Source of the DNA: Leptospira wolbachii serovar Codice str. CDC
GTDB lineage: Bacteria > Spirochaetota > Leptospiria > Leptospirales > Leptospiraceae
Assembly (NCBI RefSeq): GCF_000332515.2
Contig: NZ_AOGZ02000014.1
Location: forward strand, 1,194,001 to 1,258,000
Length of the DNA stretch: 64,000 nucleotides
Direction: 5' to 3'
The position numbers were made by a program, and so were the translations under genes. Positions within the stretch are counted from its first letter, which is position 1, and each line of letters starts with the position of its first letter. Under the pieces are notes generated by a model. The model did not search any database, was not told the DNA's origin, and was given only the letters and a program-made list of their open reading frames with translations. Positions 1 through 8,242 of the stretch are shown here, in pieces.

Positions 1-745
1 TATCAAACTGTTTGGGATGATCAAATACATAAATCTCTCGGTTCTGCTCCATGGCACTATAGGCCGTAGAAATCGTGCCGGACTTACGCCCCGACTCCAT
101 AATGTACACTTTGTTCGAAAGGCCAGAAATCACACGATTTCGTTTGGGAAAGGTCCATTTCGCAGGTTCTGTTTTTAGTAAAAATTCCGTGAGAATGAGT
201 TGGTTTGGATCTTCTTTGATCCGTTTATAAAGATCTCGGTTCCCTGGAGGGTATTCCATTCCCAAGGTGGTTCCAAGTACTCCGACAACAGGAAGTCCGC
301 ACTCCAAAGCAGAAAGGAAGGCTTGTCGATCAATTCCCAGAGCCATACCAGAAACAACCGCCAAATCTTTATTAGTTGATAAAAATCGAACGAGCTCTTT
401 TGTAGCAGAAAGAGAAACAGGGGAAGACTTTCTCGTTCCTACAATGGCAACCAAAGGGGCTTGTAACAAGCCAATATTTCCTATACAGGCAAATACCAAA
501 GGTGGGTCATAAATTTCTTTTAGATTTTTGGGATACTCTGGATCATAAAAACTCACAAGTTTCCAGAGTGGATTCTTCCCTTTTTCCCATTCGATACACT
601 CTTTCAGACATTGGTTCCAAAAATCCTCCTCAAAATAAGTAGGTAGGACTTGATATAGGTCTACAAAGTTAGAAAAGTTACACCAAAGCCTTGTTTTGCG
701 AAGTAGAGAGGAGACGCGAGGATGCCCCAGAATTGAAACGACCAC
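1..745 (-). CDS. dprA: DNA-processing protein DprA (3' end beyond window)
   Basis: DprA/Smf family protein, which binds single-stranded DNA and loads RecA in natural transformation. The gene runs off the left edge, leaving about 248 codons. Reading the minus strand gives GTRKSS, VSGMALGIDRQAF, GTTLGMEYPPGN and FPKRNRVISGLS, the Rossmann-fold signatures of the family, then MESGRKSGTISTAYSA. The frame opens directly after an in-frame TAA, so GTG at 743-745 is the only ordinary start; no strong Shine-Dalgarno site precedes it. It begins 11 bp after the stop of the TPR lipoprotein gene, so the two are probably co-transcribed. Family assignment is firm; an actual role in competence is inference. 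Confidence 0.9.
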   Translation of the reverse strand, partial: MVVSILGHPRVSSLLRKTRLWCNFSNFVDLYQVLPTYFEEDFWNQCLKECIEWEKGKNPLWKLVSFYDPEYPKNLKEIYDPPLVFACIGNIGLLQAPLVAIVGTRKSSPVSLSATKELVRFLSTNKDLAVVSGMALGIDRQAFLSALECGLPVVGVLGTTLGMEYPPGNRDLYKRIKEDPNQLILTEFLLKTEPAKWTFPKRNRVISGLSNKVYIMESGRKSGTISTAYSAMEQNREIYVFDHPKQFD

Positions 746-756
746 AACTTAAGAGG

Positions 757-1674
757 TCAATTCGATTTGTTTTGGGCCCCTAATTGGTTTAAGTTTTTAA
801 TCACATTGCGATAAGAGGAATTTTCTTCCAAAGATTCTCGAATGGTTCCTTTTTCTTTCATCTCTTCCAAAATGGATTTGATACGAGTGTATTCATCATA
901 AGCTAAGTTAGATTTTCCAACTTGGTATAAAAAATTGGCTTTGGCAAACCTAGTTGGGACATTGTAAGGTTCTTTTCGTAAAATTTGATCCAGAAGGGAG
1001 AATGCCGTTTCCACTTCATCATACCCACTGGTTAGTTTTCCGTTCCAAACCTCATCCTTCAAAGAAGAATCAAAATACACAAGTGCCAACTGAAAAGGAA
1101 ACCGAGAATCCTCTTTGTCTAGTTTGGATAACTGTTTGAATAAATTGATGGCCCGACTACGCCGAGTAGGTTCCCAACCCATATCTTTGGAGGCATTGGC
1201 ATAGGCTACCGCGGTCTCATATAACAACTGTTTATCTAACTTTCCCGATTGGATGGCTTTATCAAAAAATGGTAATGCGGATTCATAAGAATGGATTTCA
1301 AACCCACCCTGTTTTGCATTGGGCAAAGATTCCCCAATGGCTTCTTCATAATAACGAGCTCCCAAATCAGCAGAACCAGCACGCATATAGGCCCTTGCAA
1401 TCTTCCAAGAAAGGGCGGCCGATTGGTTAGATTTTTGAACCATTTTTCGGATGCGTTTATCCATCTCTTCAATTTCCGCCTCTTCCAAGGCCAACTTTTC
1501 TTTCCAATTGACAATATCTTTTTCGGAAGCGGGTTCACCACCAATTCGCTTGCGGTATCTGGATTCGGTAAGTGACTTTAGATAGTCACAACCAGTAAAA
1601 CTAAAGCCAAAGAGGACAAGTAGGATGCCCATTGGCAAGGATACCAAAGAAAACCTGCTGTTTTTTGTGCCCAT
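757..1674 (-). CDS. TPR-containing lipoprotein
   Basis: A 305-residue exported protein. The N-terminus (hydrophobic LPMGILLVLFGFSFTGC) is a lipoprotein signal peptide with Cys29 as the likely lipidated residue. A charged helix with KEKLALEEAEIEEMDKRI (about 55-75) is followed by helical repeats of TPR type, seen as SWKIARAYMRAGSADLGARY, ALPFFDKAIQSGKLD, FQLALVYFDSS and RFAKANFLYQVGKSNLAYDEY. TPR proteins act as binding scaffolds; the partner is unknown. Upstream of dprA in the same direction. ATG at 1674 has only a weak ribosome binding site. No specific family recognised beyond the TPR fold. Confidence 0.8.
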   Translation of the reverse strand: MGTKNSRFSLVSLPMGILLVLFGFSFTGCDYLKSLTESRYRKRIGGEPASEKDIVNWKEKLALEEAEIEEMDKRIRKMVQKSNQSAALSWKIARAYMRAGSADLGARYYEEAIGESLPNAKQGGFEIHSYESALPFFDKAIQSGKLDKQLLYETAVAYANASKDMGWEPTRRSRAINLFKQLSKLDKEDSRFPFQLALVYFDSSLKDEVWNGKLTSGYDEVETAFSLLDQILRKEPYNVPTRFAKANFLYQVGKSNLAYDEYTRIKSILEEMKEKGTIRESLEENSSYRNVIKNLNQLGAQNKSN

Positions 1675-1724
1675 CAGTTCGATTTTAGTTTCTTTCTTTT
1701 GGATGAAAAGAAAAAAATGTGATT

Positions 1725-2153
1725 ATGTCTCATAGTTTTCGCAGGTTGGGGGAAGCCGACCTTTCCCTCCTCCTCCAATGGGAATCTCTCTGTTTCCCCG
1801 GAGAGGAATGGACGGAAAAAATGATCCAAACCCATCTGGAATTCCATCTGGCTTTTGGTTGGGGAGATCCGGATACTCGGTGTTATGCTCTCGTCTGCGA
1901 GACTCCATGGGAAATTGAAATCTTTCGGATCGCAACACTTCCCAACTATCGAAAGTTAGGTTTGGCAAAAGAACTTCTTTTGGCGCTCTTCCAAGAATTT
2001 CCCAAAAAAGAATTTTTTTTGGAAGTTAAGGAATCAAATGAAGCCGCCATTCACCTTTACCAGTCCGTTGGTTTTATAGAATTAGAGAGACGTAAAAAAT
2101 ACTATCCGGACGGATCCACAGCCGTTCTGATGAAAAGGAATCCATCTGAATGA
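1725..2153 (+). CDS. rimI: GNAT acetyltransferase, RimI-like
   Basis: A 142-residue GNAT N-acetyltransferase. The acetyl-CoA pyrophosphate loop is RIATLPNYRKLGLAKELLL (motif A, R/QxxGxxA type), and the C-terminal part LEVKESNEAAIHLYQSVGF with ERRKKYYPDGSTAVLMKR closely follows the RimI pattern (SN..A..LY...GF...R..YY). RimI acetylates the N-terminal alanine of ribosomal protein S18. ATG at 1725 is taken as start; GTG at 1719 is in frame and possible. The stop overlaps the next gene's ATG by 4 nt. It is not next to tsaB/tsaD here, so a different N-terminal acetylation substrate remains possible. Confidence 0.78.
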   Translation: MSHSFRRLGEADLSLLLQWESLCFPGEEWTEKMIQTHLEFHLAFGWGDPDTRCYALVCETPWEIEIFRIATLPNYRKLGLAKELLLALFQEFPKKEFFLEVKESNEAAIHLYQSVGFIELERRKKYYPDGSTAVLMKRNPSE

Positions 2154-2923
2154 AAAATGCATATATCACTGGCGCATCCCAAGGAATTGGAAAAGAATTT
2201 GTTCGAGCACTTGCTAAAGACTACAATGTCTTTTTGATATCACGCACGGAATCCGATTTAAAAAAAGTTATTTTAGAATTAGAACCTAAATCTCGCGGTA
2301 TATTAAAGTACTTTGCCCTGGATCTTACCAAAAAGAAAGATGTGGAAGAACTAGCCGAGATTATCGCAAAAGATAAAGATGCGGAACTTGTTGTGAACAA
2401 TGCTGGATTTGGAACTGTAGGTGAGTTCGCCGCCTTGCCTCTCGATAAAGAACTAGATGAAGTAAACCTAAACGTAAAAACTCTTGTCCATTTAAGTCAT
2501 GTAGCGCTAAATAGATTCAAAAAAAATAAAAAAGGTTTTTTAATAAATGTGGCGTCTATCGCTGGTTATCTGCCGGCACCGGGCAGTGCAATTTATGCGG
2601 CAACCAAAGCTTTTGTAAAATCCTTTACAGAATCCATCCATGAAGAAGCCAAACTCCATGGCATTTATGTACAAGCACTTTGTCCAGGACTGACCCATTC
2701 TGACTTCCACCAAAGAGCAGGAATTAGTAAATCCAAGTATCCATCATTTATGTGGCAGGATGCGGATGTAGTGGTAGAAGAATCTTTAAGTGCCCTTCGT
2801 TATAACCAAGCCGTCTGTATCACAGGTTCCTTCAACCAAGGTGCGATTACTATTTCCGAACTGATTCCACGAGGTTTTTTACGAAGGTTAAGTGGAAAAT
2901 ACTTAAAACTAGAAGAGGAATAG
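2150..2923 (+). CDS. Short-chain dehydrogenase/reductase (SDR)
   Basis: A 257-residue classical SDR with an NAD(P)-binding TGASQGIGKEF loop at the N-terminus, NNAGFG after beta-4, catalytic Ser in NVASIAGY and the YAATK catalytic Tyr/Lys pair, followed by LCPGLTHSDF. The Arg in ISRTESDL after beta-2 suggests preference for NADPH, as in the DltE/YohF-like broad-specificity members. Substrate unknown. Its ATG overlaps the rimI-like stop by 4 nt and the DUF445 gene starts 6 nt after it, so these three form one operon. Length is normal for the family. Confidence 0.88.
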   Translation: MKNAYITGASQGIGKEFVRALAKDYNVFLISRTESDLKKVILELEPKSRGILKYFALDLTKKKDVEELAEIIAKDKDAELVVNNAGFGTVGEFAALPLDKELDEVNLNVKTLVHLSHVALNRFKKNKKGFLINVASIAGYLPAPGSAIYAATKAFVKSFTESIHEEAKLHGIYVQALCPGLTHSDFHQRAGISKSKYPSFMWQDADVVVEESLSALRYNQAVCITGSFNQGAITISELIPRGFLRRLSGKYLKLEEE

Positions 2924-2929
2924 AATCGA

Positions 2930-4270
2930 ATGGATGTTGCAAAATTAGATGCCTGGTATCGTAGATTACTCGTAATCTTTTCCATTATCGCCGGGGGATT
3001 TCAAGTATACTATGAAGGCAATGTTTGGATTAACGCCGTCTTTGTGGTTTTAATGGCAGGGGTTGTGGGTTACTTCACCAATTTTTTAGCCATTAAAATG
3101 TTATTTCAACCTAAACATGGTAAGGTGCTTGGTTGGTCAGGCCTTGTCCCCAAAAACAAATCAAAAATTGCAAAGTCACTCGGAGAAAGTATTCAAAGTA
3201 ACTTACTCCATCCAGATATCATTCTATCTTATATCTATGAACGTAATTTGGTAGAAACCGGAATCCAAAAAATTGTCAAAGAAATTGATGAAGCCATCCA
3301 CAATGTAGAAATTCGAACCATGCTTGTGACTAAAATCATTTCTATGCTCAAAGCGAGAGGGCCTGAGATTTTAGAAGTTATCTTTGATTTTTCCGAAGAA
3401 ACTATGAAAAAAATGGCCGAACGTCCAGAAGAAATTCAAAAACTTTGGGACTATGCAAAAAATCGCCTAACATACTATCTAACAGAAGAAACCAATCGTG
3501 AAGACTTAGGAAAACAACTTCGAGTTGTCCTTTTGGAAGAGATGCCAAAACTTGCAAACCTACTCAATGAAGGTTTGGAAGAGTATCTAAAAACAAGAAG
3601 TACACTTGGAAAAATTGGAATTGGAGTAAAAAAGATTTTTTCCTTTAACGAAGAAGCCATCCGCGAACTATTGGAACGTTTTGTAAAAGATCCAGAAACG
3701 TCCGACCAGTTTATGAAGATGATGGATGAAATGATGGCTGGCCTCCAAGAACGATTGAACTCCAAAGAAACACAAGAATTCATTACAGGAAAAATTTCTA
3801 ACTGGTTGGAAGCCAGTGGTGACTATGCAAGACAAAACCTACTGCCGTCTGGAATTGAACGTCTGCAAGCTTATTTAGATGATCCAAACAACTGGGAAGA
3901 GATTGAAAAGAACTTCTTTCGTGCAGTAGATTGGGTCAAAAAACGCCTTTTGGAATTTATGAATAGCGAAGAAGGAAAGGTTTATCTCAAAACCAATATT
4001 GAAAAATTTGTTCATAACATCAATGTGACCGCACTTGTAGAAGAACGTGTGATGGCCCTTGACACTGACGATTTAGAAAAAATGATTTTGGATAATACCG
4101 GTGGAAACCTTGTCGTCATACAATTCTTAGGTGGGATTTTAGGAATGATTGCAGGGCTTATCCAAGTTCACATCTATTTTGCTGTTCCAGTGGGTGCCCT
4201 TGTTCTCATTACCTACATCGCACACTATAGAAATCAAAAACGTTTTCCAAACCTAGAAGTGGAAAATTAA
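2930..4270 (+). CDS. DUF445 family membrane protein
   Basis: A 446-residue protein with an N-terminal pair of membrane segments (LLVIFSIIAGGF and AVFVVLMAGVVGYFTNFLAI) and a final C-terminal segment (LGGILGMIAGLIQVHIYFAV). The GYFTNFLAIKMLFQPK signature followed by GLVPKNKSKIAKSLGESI is characteristic of DUF445 (YjiN/YheB-like). The roughly 330 residues between are soluble, charged and helical, with amphipathic repeats. Function of the family is not established. It follows the SDR gene by 6 nt and ends 29 nt from the convergent DUF4105 gene, with no hairpin terminator visible in that gap. Confidence 0.85.
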   Translation: MDVAKLDAWYRRLLVIFSIIAGGFQVYYEGNVWINAVFVVLMAGVVGYFTNFLAIKMLFQPKHGKVLGWSGLVPKNKSKIAKSLGESIQSNLLHPDIILSYIYERNLVETGIQKIVKEIDEAIHNVEIRTMLVTKIISMLKARGPEILEVIFDFSEETMKKMAERPEEIQKLWDYAKNRLTYYLTEETNREDLGKQLRVVLLEEMPKLANLLNEGLEEYLKTRSTLGKIGIGVKKIFSFNEEAIRELLERFVKDPETSDQFMKMMDEMMAGLQERLNSKETQEFITGKISNWLEASGDYARQNLLPSGIERLQAYLDDPNNWEEIEKNFFRAVDWVKKRLLEFMNSEEGKVYLKTNIEKFVHNINVTALVEERVMALDTDDLEKMILDNTGGNLVVIQFLGGILGMIAGLIQVHIYFAVPVGALVLITYIAHYRNQKRFPNLEVEN

Positions 4271-4299
4271 ATTACATAGTATCCGACACAAATTTATCA

Positions 4300-6360
4300 C
4301 TAAAACAAATATTGAAACGATAGATTTACTTCCTGATACAATCTTTCCGATAGTAACTCTAGCCTAAGTTCAGCGGTATTTGACAATAAATACCGCAACT
4401 TTATACTGCCGGAAGTTGTATTGGGATTACGACTCGAGGTATAGTGTTGGGAAACTATTCCACCAAGTATTTTCCAATTACCAAATTCCTTTTGATACAA
4501 TCCTTGGATATTGGGTCCAAACCGAGAACCAGTTTCAAACCATGGGTGTGATTGCAATTTAATACCAGCTAACAACGAAAATACTCCAAATCGTTCCGAC
4601 GATTTGGAAAATTCATCGGCAAAGGAATAACCAACCGCCATGTCAACATTGGAAACTTGTTTCCGAAAGTAAGAATTCGAATCCTCAAACGTTCTAATTG
4701 GGCCAGACACATCCTTTTCTTTTGAAAATACAACAGTTTGCCAACCTAGATCGAGTAAATAAGACAACTGTTTGGAAATAGAATTGTATGGCTGTAAGGA
4801 CAAAATTCGTATTGCAGAAAGAGATGTAAATTCAGGCCGTTTCCCTTCATAATTACGAACCGTTCCGTCAAAAAAAACCAATTCGCCGTTAGGTGGTGTT
4901 CCCTTAGAGGAATTTAACAGATCATGATATGCCACTCGGTATTTCCACTCGACAAAACTTCCTAAATTCGAATGTCCCCCTCCAAGAGAAACTCGCGCCA
5001 TAGGATGGGAGGTTTCCGGAGGATGAACGGCTTCAAATCTTGGTTTGTAACTGAGAATCTCCCCCGGTATCTGACTACGCATACTTAATAAATGTTGGTA
5101 TTTAAGTTTTGCTGATTCAGAAAAATCAATACCTCGATTCTTCTGGTATCGATAGGTTTCCAATGTGGCATCTAACACTAAATCATTACGAATTTTATCC
5201 GCCCGAAATCCTTTTAAAATATCGGGATACGAAGTTACATTATAAAAATCTGCCAATAGCCAAAACATTTCTTTTTCTTCTGGATTCATCTCCAAAAGTT
5301 TTGATTTAATTTCTGAATACAGAGATGGACGATATTTTTTACCCAGAACCAAACCAGTCTCGCCTAAATAGAGTTTAATGGTATCCACGGGAGAGACAAT
5401 GATGCCAAGTTTTGATTTTAAAGCCAAATCTGGTTTCGCCACTTCCAACCATTCCAAAAGTAGATAAGAACAATTTTTACTTAAAAAATAGTAGTCAAAC
5501 TCAGCTCTTGACAACTCCCAGAGATGAGATACTAAAATCTCTCTCTCAAATTCATTTAGGTGAATTTCATATTCCCAAAGGTCTCGATTTTCTAAATCAT
5601 TGTATTCATTTACTTTTAAAAAATAAGGAAAAAGATAAAACTTACCTTGATAACCACCAGTTAACCCTAAGTAGGCGTAACTAACAAAGTTGTAACCTTT
5701 AGCATCTGCCGCATAATTTACTCCGTAATCTAATAACTCAGTTTGAGAGGAAACATTTGTATCTTGATTGAGTTTTAACAATGTATGACCAAAAAAGGAT
5801 GCAGGTGATTGTAAATAATGAGAAGCAAAAACAACAGAGACAGAATCTGTATTTAACGATGTTTTCCAATTTCTATATCTATCACAACTAACATTCGATA
5901 TACTATAAAATTCAAAATGGAGATGTTTTTTAAAAAAAAGATACCGAGCAGGATAGGAACAGAGTGGATGGAGAAGGCCTTCTGGAACCTCTTCTGTCAC
6001 GAAAAAACTCCGAATGGTTGCATGTAGTTCTGCCTGTGGATCGACGTTTCCACTAGGAGAAAAAAAGAACCGATCGGAAGTGATCTTACTTTTGTATTTC
6101 CCTTCCCAATTTCTTTCATAATGCAGCAAACGAATCCACTCGGGATGTTTATATAACTGCATTTCATCAGATTGTAATAAAAGTTCCGTTAACCGATTGG
6201 AGTTTGCAGGTGAATCCGGCTGGAACCTTCCCCATTCTTTTGTTTTCTGCGAGTCAAGGAAAACGAAGGCGGCCGGATCTGCGAGAAGTTCGTTTGTTTT
6301 TGTGGCTCCCAGGAGTCCAAAAACAGCCACCATCCAGAAAATTAACTTCGCTCCGTACAC
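4300..6360 (-). CDS. DUF4105 (Lnb N-terminal-like) protein with C-terminal beta-barrel-like region
   Basis: A 686-residue exported protein. After a signal-like hydrophobic start, residues about 170-330 carry DUF4105 features: SPASFFGHTLLKLN, LLDYGVNYAAD, LENRDLWEYEIHLNEFE and FDYYFLSKNCSYLLLEWLE. The conserved His and Cys (GHT, NCS) recall papain-like NlpC/P60 enzymes. From about residue 440 the sequence becomes alternating polar/aromatic strands ending in LSFQYLF, a terminal Phe as in outer-membrane beta-barrels. I infer a surface or periplasmic enzyme tethered by a barrel. GTG at 6360 is the listed start; an ATG at 6333 is also in frame. Function unknown. Confidence 0.75.
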   Translation of the reverse strand: MYGAKLIFWMVAVFGLLGATKTNELLADPAAFVFLDSQKTKEWGRFQPDSPANSNRLTELLLQSDEMQLYKHPEWIRLLHYERNWEGKYKSKITSDRFFFSPSGNVDPQAELHATIRSFFVTEEVPEGLLHPLCSYPARYLFFKKHLHFEFYSISNVSCDRYRNWKTSLNTDSVSVVFASHYLQSPASFFGHTLLKLNQDTNVSSQTELLDYGVNYAADAKGYNFVSYAYLGLTGGYQGKFYLFPYFLKVNEYNDLENRDLWEYEIHLNEFEREILVSHLWELSRAEFDYYFLSKNCSYLLLEWLEVAKPDLALKSKLGIIVSPVDTIKLYLGETGLVLGKKYRPSLYSEIKSKLLEMNPEEKEMFWLLADFYNVTSYPDILKGFRADKIRNDLVLDATLETYRYQKNRGIDFSESAKLKYQHLLSMRSQIPGEILSYKPRFEAVHPPETSHPMARVSLGGGHSNLGSFVEWKYRVAYHDLLNSSKGTPPNGELVFFDGTVRNYEGKRPEFTSLSAIRILSLQPYNSISKQLSYLLDLGWQTVVFSKEKDVSGPIRTFEDSNSYFRKQVSNVDMAVGYSFADEFSKSSERFGVFSLLAGIKLQSHPWFETGSRFGPNIQGLYQKEFGNWKILGGIVSQHYTSSRNPNTTSGSIKLRYLLSNTAELRLELLSERLYQEVNLSFQYLF

Positions 6361-6434
6361 AAGGACGAGAATACTAATATCACCGGATGAAAAAATGCTT
6401 TTTTCTTAGGTCTCTTTAGCTTTCACTAGGTGAA

Positions 6435-7196
6435 ATGCAGACTTTATTACTTCCGCTTTTCTTCCTATTTTTTTCCTTATTTGTATCTTGCTCCTCAAGC
6501 AGTTCCGCTCTATCCCGTTTGCCGGCAACAGGAAATGCTGAACTTTTTATTTCAGAAGAAGTAATCTTCGCAAAAGACATTCTTGGTTCGACAAACAAAA
6601 AAGAAATCTACACCAAAAACTTGTTTGTCGGAGATCTTAATTTTTCCGGCGGGATTTCTAGAGAGAAAACACCCTGGGGGGAACAAGTGGTCACCAAACA
6701 AATTGACTTCCTTAATGAAACAGGAGTCCAGGAAGAAACCCTAAACTATGTGCGATCCATCACTACAAAAAAGTTTAAAACTTACAAACCCACAAAGATC
6801 TCCCAGCTAACAAAATTGTTTCAAATCGGATTTCAAAAAGATTTCACCAAAGTGGCCGATGAGGGAGTCGACAATATCAACATTCCGAACGAAATACCAG
6901 AATTTAAGATCCTGCCTAGTTATGATTTTAAAGGGAAACATGGTGTTTTATTGATTCCTATTGTACAATATTCGTATTCGCATAATGCAGGTTGGTTTAA
7001 TGGCCAAGACTGGGGTTGTATGGCAGGAGTTCGTGCGAAATTAATTCTCGTTTGGGTTCAAATGGAAACAAAGGCCATCTTACATGTGGAAGGGTTAGAA
7101 TCCAAACAAAAAGAACTGCAGAACACCCGTTACAACTATCTGGACCGATCGAGAAACTTTCAAAAAATTTGGAAAGAAATTGAATCACAGATTTAA
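6435..7196 (+). CDS. Lipoprotein of unknown function
   Basis: A 253-residue protein with a textbook lipoprotein signal: a run of Leu/Phe (LLLPLFFLFFSLFVSC) and Cys19 followed by Ser residues that would favour export. The mature part has no motif I recognise; YSYSHNAGWFNGQDWGC and a C-terminal charged helix are the distinctive stretches. Divergently transcribed from the DUF4105 gene across 74 bp that must hold both promoters. A purine-rich AGGTGA lies just before the ATG, closer than usual. Followed by two further small lipoprotein genes on the same strand. Confidence 0.75.
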   Translation: MQTLLLPLFFLFFSLFVSCSSSSSALSRLPATGNAELFISEEVIFAKDILGSTNKKEIYTKNLFVGDLNFSGGISREKTPWGEQVVTKQIDFLNETGVQEETLNYVRSITTKKFKTYKPTKISQLTKLFQIGFQKDFTKVADEGVDNINIPNEIPEFKILPSYDFKGKHGVLLIPIVQYSYSHNAGWFNGQDWGCMAGVRAKLILVWVQMETKAILHVEGLESKQKELQNTRYNYLDRSRNFQKIWKEIESQI

Positions 7197-7256
7197 TAAT
7201 TTAGTTTGACTGAATTTGAATTGCATGTCGAATTTAGTCTCTCGGAGGAACTCAAC

Positions 7257-7652
7257 TTGAAAAAAAGTCTACTTTTTTTAATCGTTGCAGTAGCATTTGT
7301 TGCGAACTGCTCATCAACTACAAAAACTATTCCTGGTCTTTACACGGAAAATGTAACTCTTGCTCCAGCAGATTACACAATCAGTGGAGACACTACTGGT
7401 AAGTCTTGTGGTGGAAGAATCTTAATTTTCCCTACAGGTGTAACTAACAAAAACGGATTTGTAACTTCTGTATTTACAGCAGATTACATTGAAGCACAAG
7501 CCATCTTTGATGCGATTTCTAAAGTGGAAGGTGCAAACTATCTAGTAAACCCAAGATTCGAATTCGAAACTACAAATTACTTGTTTGCATCTAGCACTTG
7601 TGTAACAGTAAAGGCAAAAGCAGTCACTTTAAAAACTGGCCCTGTGAAATAA
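7257..7652 (+). CDS. Small lipoprotein, paralogue of the next gene
   Basis: A 131-residue lipoprotein starting at TTG 7257. The open frame extends up to 7206, but GGAGG at 7244-7248 sits 8 nt before the TTG and only this start puts the signal peptide KKSLLFLIVAVAFVANC at the N-terminus, with Cys at about 18. The mature protein is predicted mostly beta, with SCGGRILIFPTG and a C-terminal STCVTVKAKAVTL. The same frame of a central SCG or ACN, a helix with AIFDAISKVEGANYLV and a closing CVTV segment recurs in the next gene, so the two are tandem paralogues. Role unknown. Confidence 0.78.
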   Translation: MKKSLLFLIVAVAFVANCSSTTKTIPGLYTENVTLAPADYTISGDTTGKSCGGRILIFPTGVTNKNGFVTSVFTADYIEAQAIFDAISKVEGANYLVNPRFEFETTNYLFASSTCVTVKAKAVTLKTGPVK

Positions 7653-7664
7653 GGGAGAACGAAC

Positions 7665-8141
7665 ATGAAAAGTATCATTGTTTTGTTACTCACAGTCGCA
7701 ATATTTATTGTCAACTGTAAAGTAAGTTCCACACATACTCAAGCTTCCAGAACTGTTACATTGCCTCTCGCAGAAGCAGCGTATGAGATTGGGCCTGAGA
7801 CATCCGCAAAAGCATGTAATTATGAACTCGGATGGTTCACTAGAGAAGGAAGTAAACAAAAGGGTGAAATCATTCAAATGAGTGGTTTAGATTGGGCTTT
7901 ATCAATTGTTACCTATAGTCTCTACTATTGGATAGCAATCAAAGAACAACCTACAAGCTATACTTTGGAAGGTGCAGCGATCCACCGGGCCCTAAAGAAA
8001 ACTGACGGAGATATCTTACTCGATACAAAATCTACCGTGCAAAGTGATGGATTTTTCTTTCCAGACGTTTGTGTGACAGTTTCTGGTAAAGCAGCAACTC
8101 TTACTGGTCCTTCTGGACATACAGGAAGACTTAAAAAATAA
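7665..8141 (+). CDS. Small lipoprotein, tandem paralogue
   Basis: A 158-residue lipoprotein (signal IIVLLLTVAIFIVNC, Cys18). It shares its architecture with the gene 12 bp upstream: a mid-protein Cys (SAKACNYELGWF), a helix ALKKTDGDILLD matching AISKVEGANYLV, and a final VCVTVSGKAATL matching TCVTVKAKAVTL. An extra segment IQMSGLDWALSIVTYSLYYW is specific to this copy and hydrophobic enough to bury in a membrane. GGGAG at 7654-7658 is a good ribosome binding site for the ATG. Two hairpins follow the stop codon. Function unknown. Confidence 0.78.
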   Translation: MKSIIVLLLTVAIFIVNCKVSSTHTQASRTVTLPLAEAAYEIGPETSAKACNYELGWFTREGSKQKGEIIQMSGLDWALSIVTYSLYYWIAIKEQPTSYTLEGAAIHRALKKTDGDILLDTKSTVQSDGFFFPDVCVTVSGKAATLTGPSGHTGRLKK

Positions 8142-8164
8142 CTAAACCCTAGGGTTTGTTATGA

Positions 8165-8197
8165 CCACCTAACCAAGAATCAAACCTTGGTTGGTGG
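8165..8197. other. Imperfect inverted repeat (hairpin) after lipoprotein pair
   Basis: CCACC-AACCAAG (8165-8177, with T8170 bulged) can pair with CTTGGTTGGTGG (8186-8197) around an 8-nt loop, giving a 12-bp stem. It lies 23 bp after the lipoprotein stop and just before the stronger terminator at 8201. It has no T-tract of its own, so it may protect the mRNA 3' end rather than end transcription. Confidence 0.6.
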
Positions 8198-8200
8198 CAG

Positions 8201-8233
8201 AAAAAAGCGGAGAAGATTCTCCGCTTTTTTTTT
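8201..8233. terminator. Bidirectional rho-independent terminator
   Basis: A perfect stem GCGGAGAA (8207-8214), 2-nt spacer GA, TTCTCCGC (8217-8224), preceded by six A and followed by nine T. Because it has an A-tract on one side and a T-tract on the other it can act on both strands. It serves the lipoprotein operon from the left and the convergent beta-lactamase-fold gene, whose stop is at 8243, from the right. Confidence 0.9.
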
Positions 8234-8242
8234 ACTTACCTA

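Noticed and set aside
7206..7256. Longer N-terminus for the first small lipoprotein
   Set aside because: It would put the signal peptide inside the protein; the GGAGG at 7244 fits TTG 7257.
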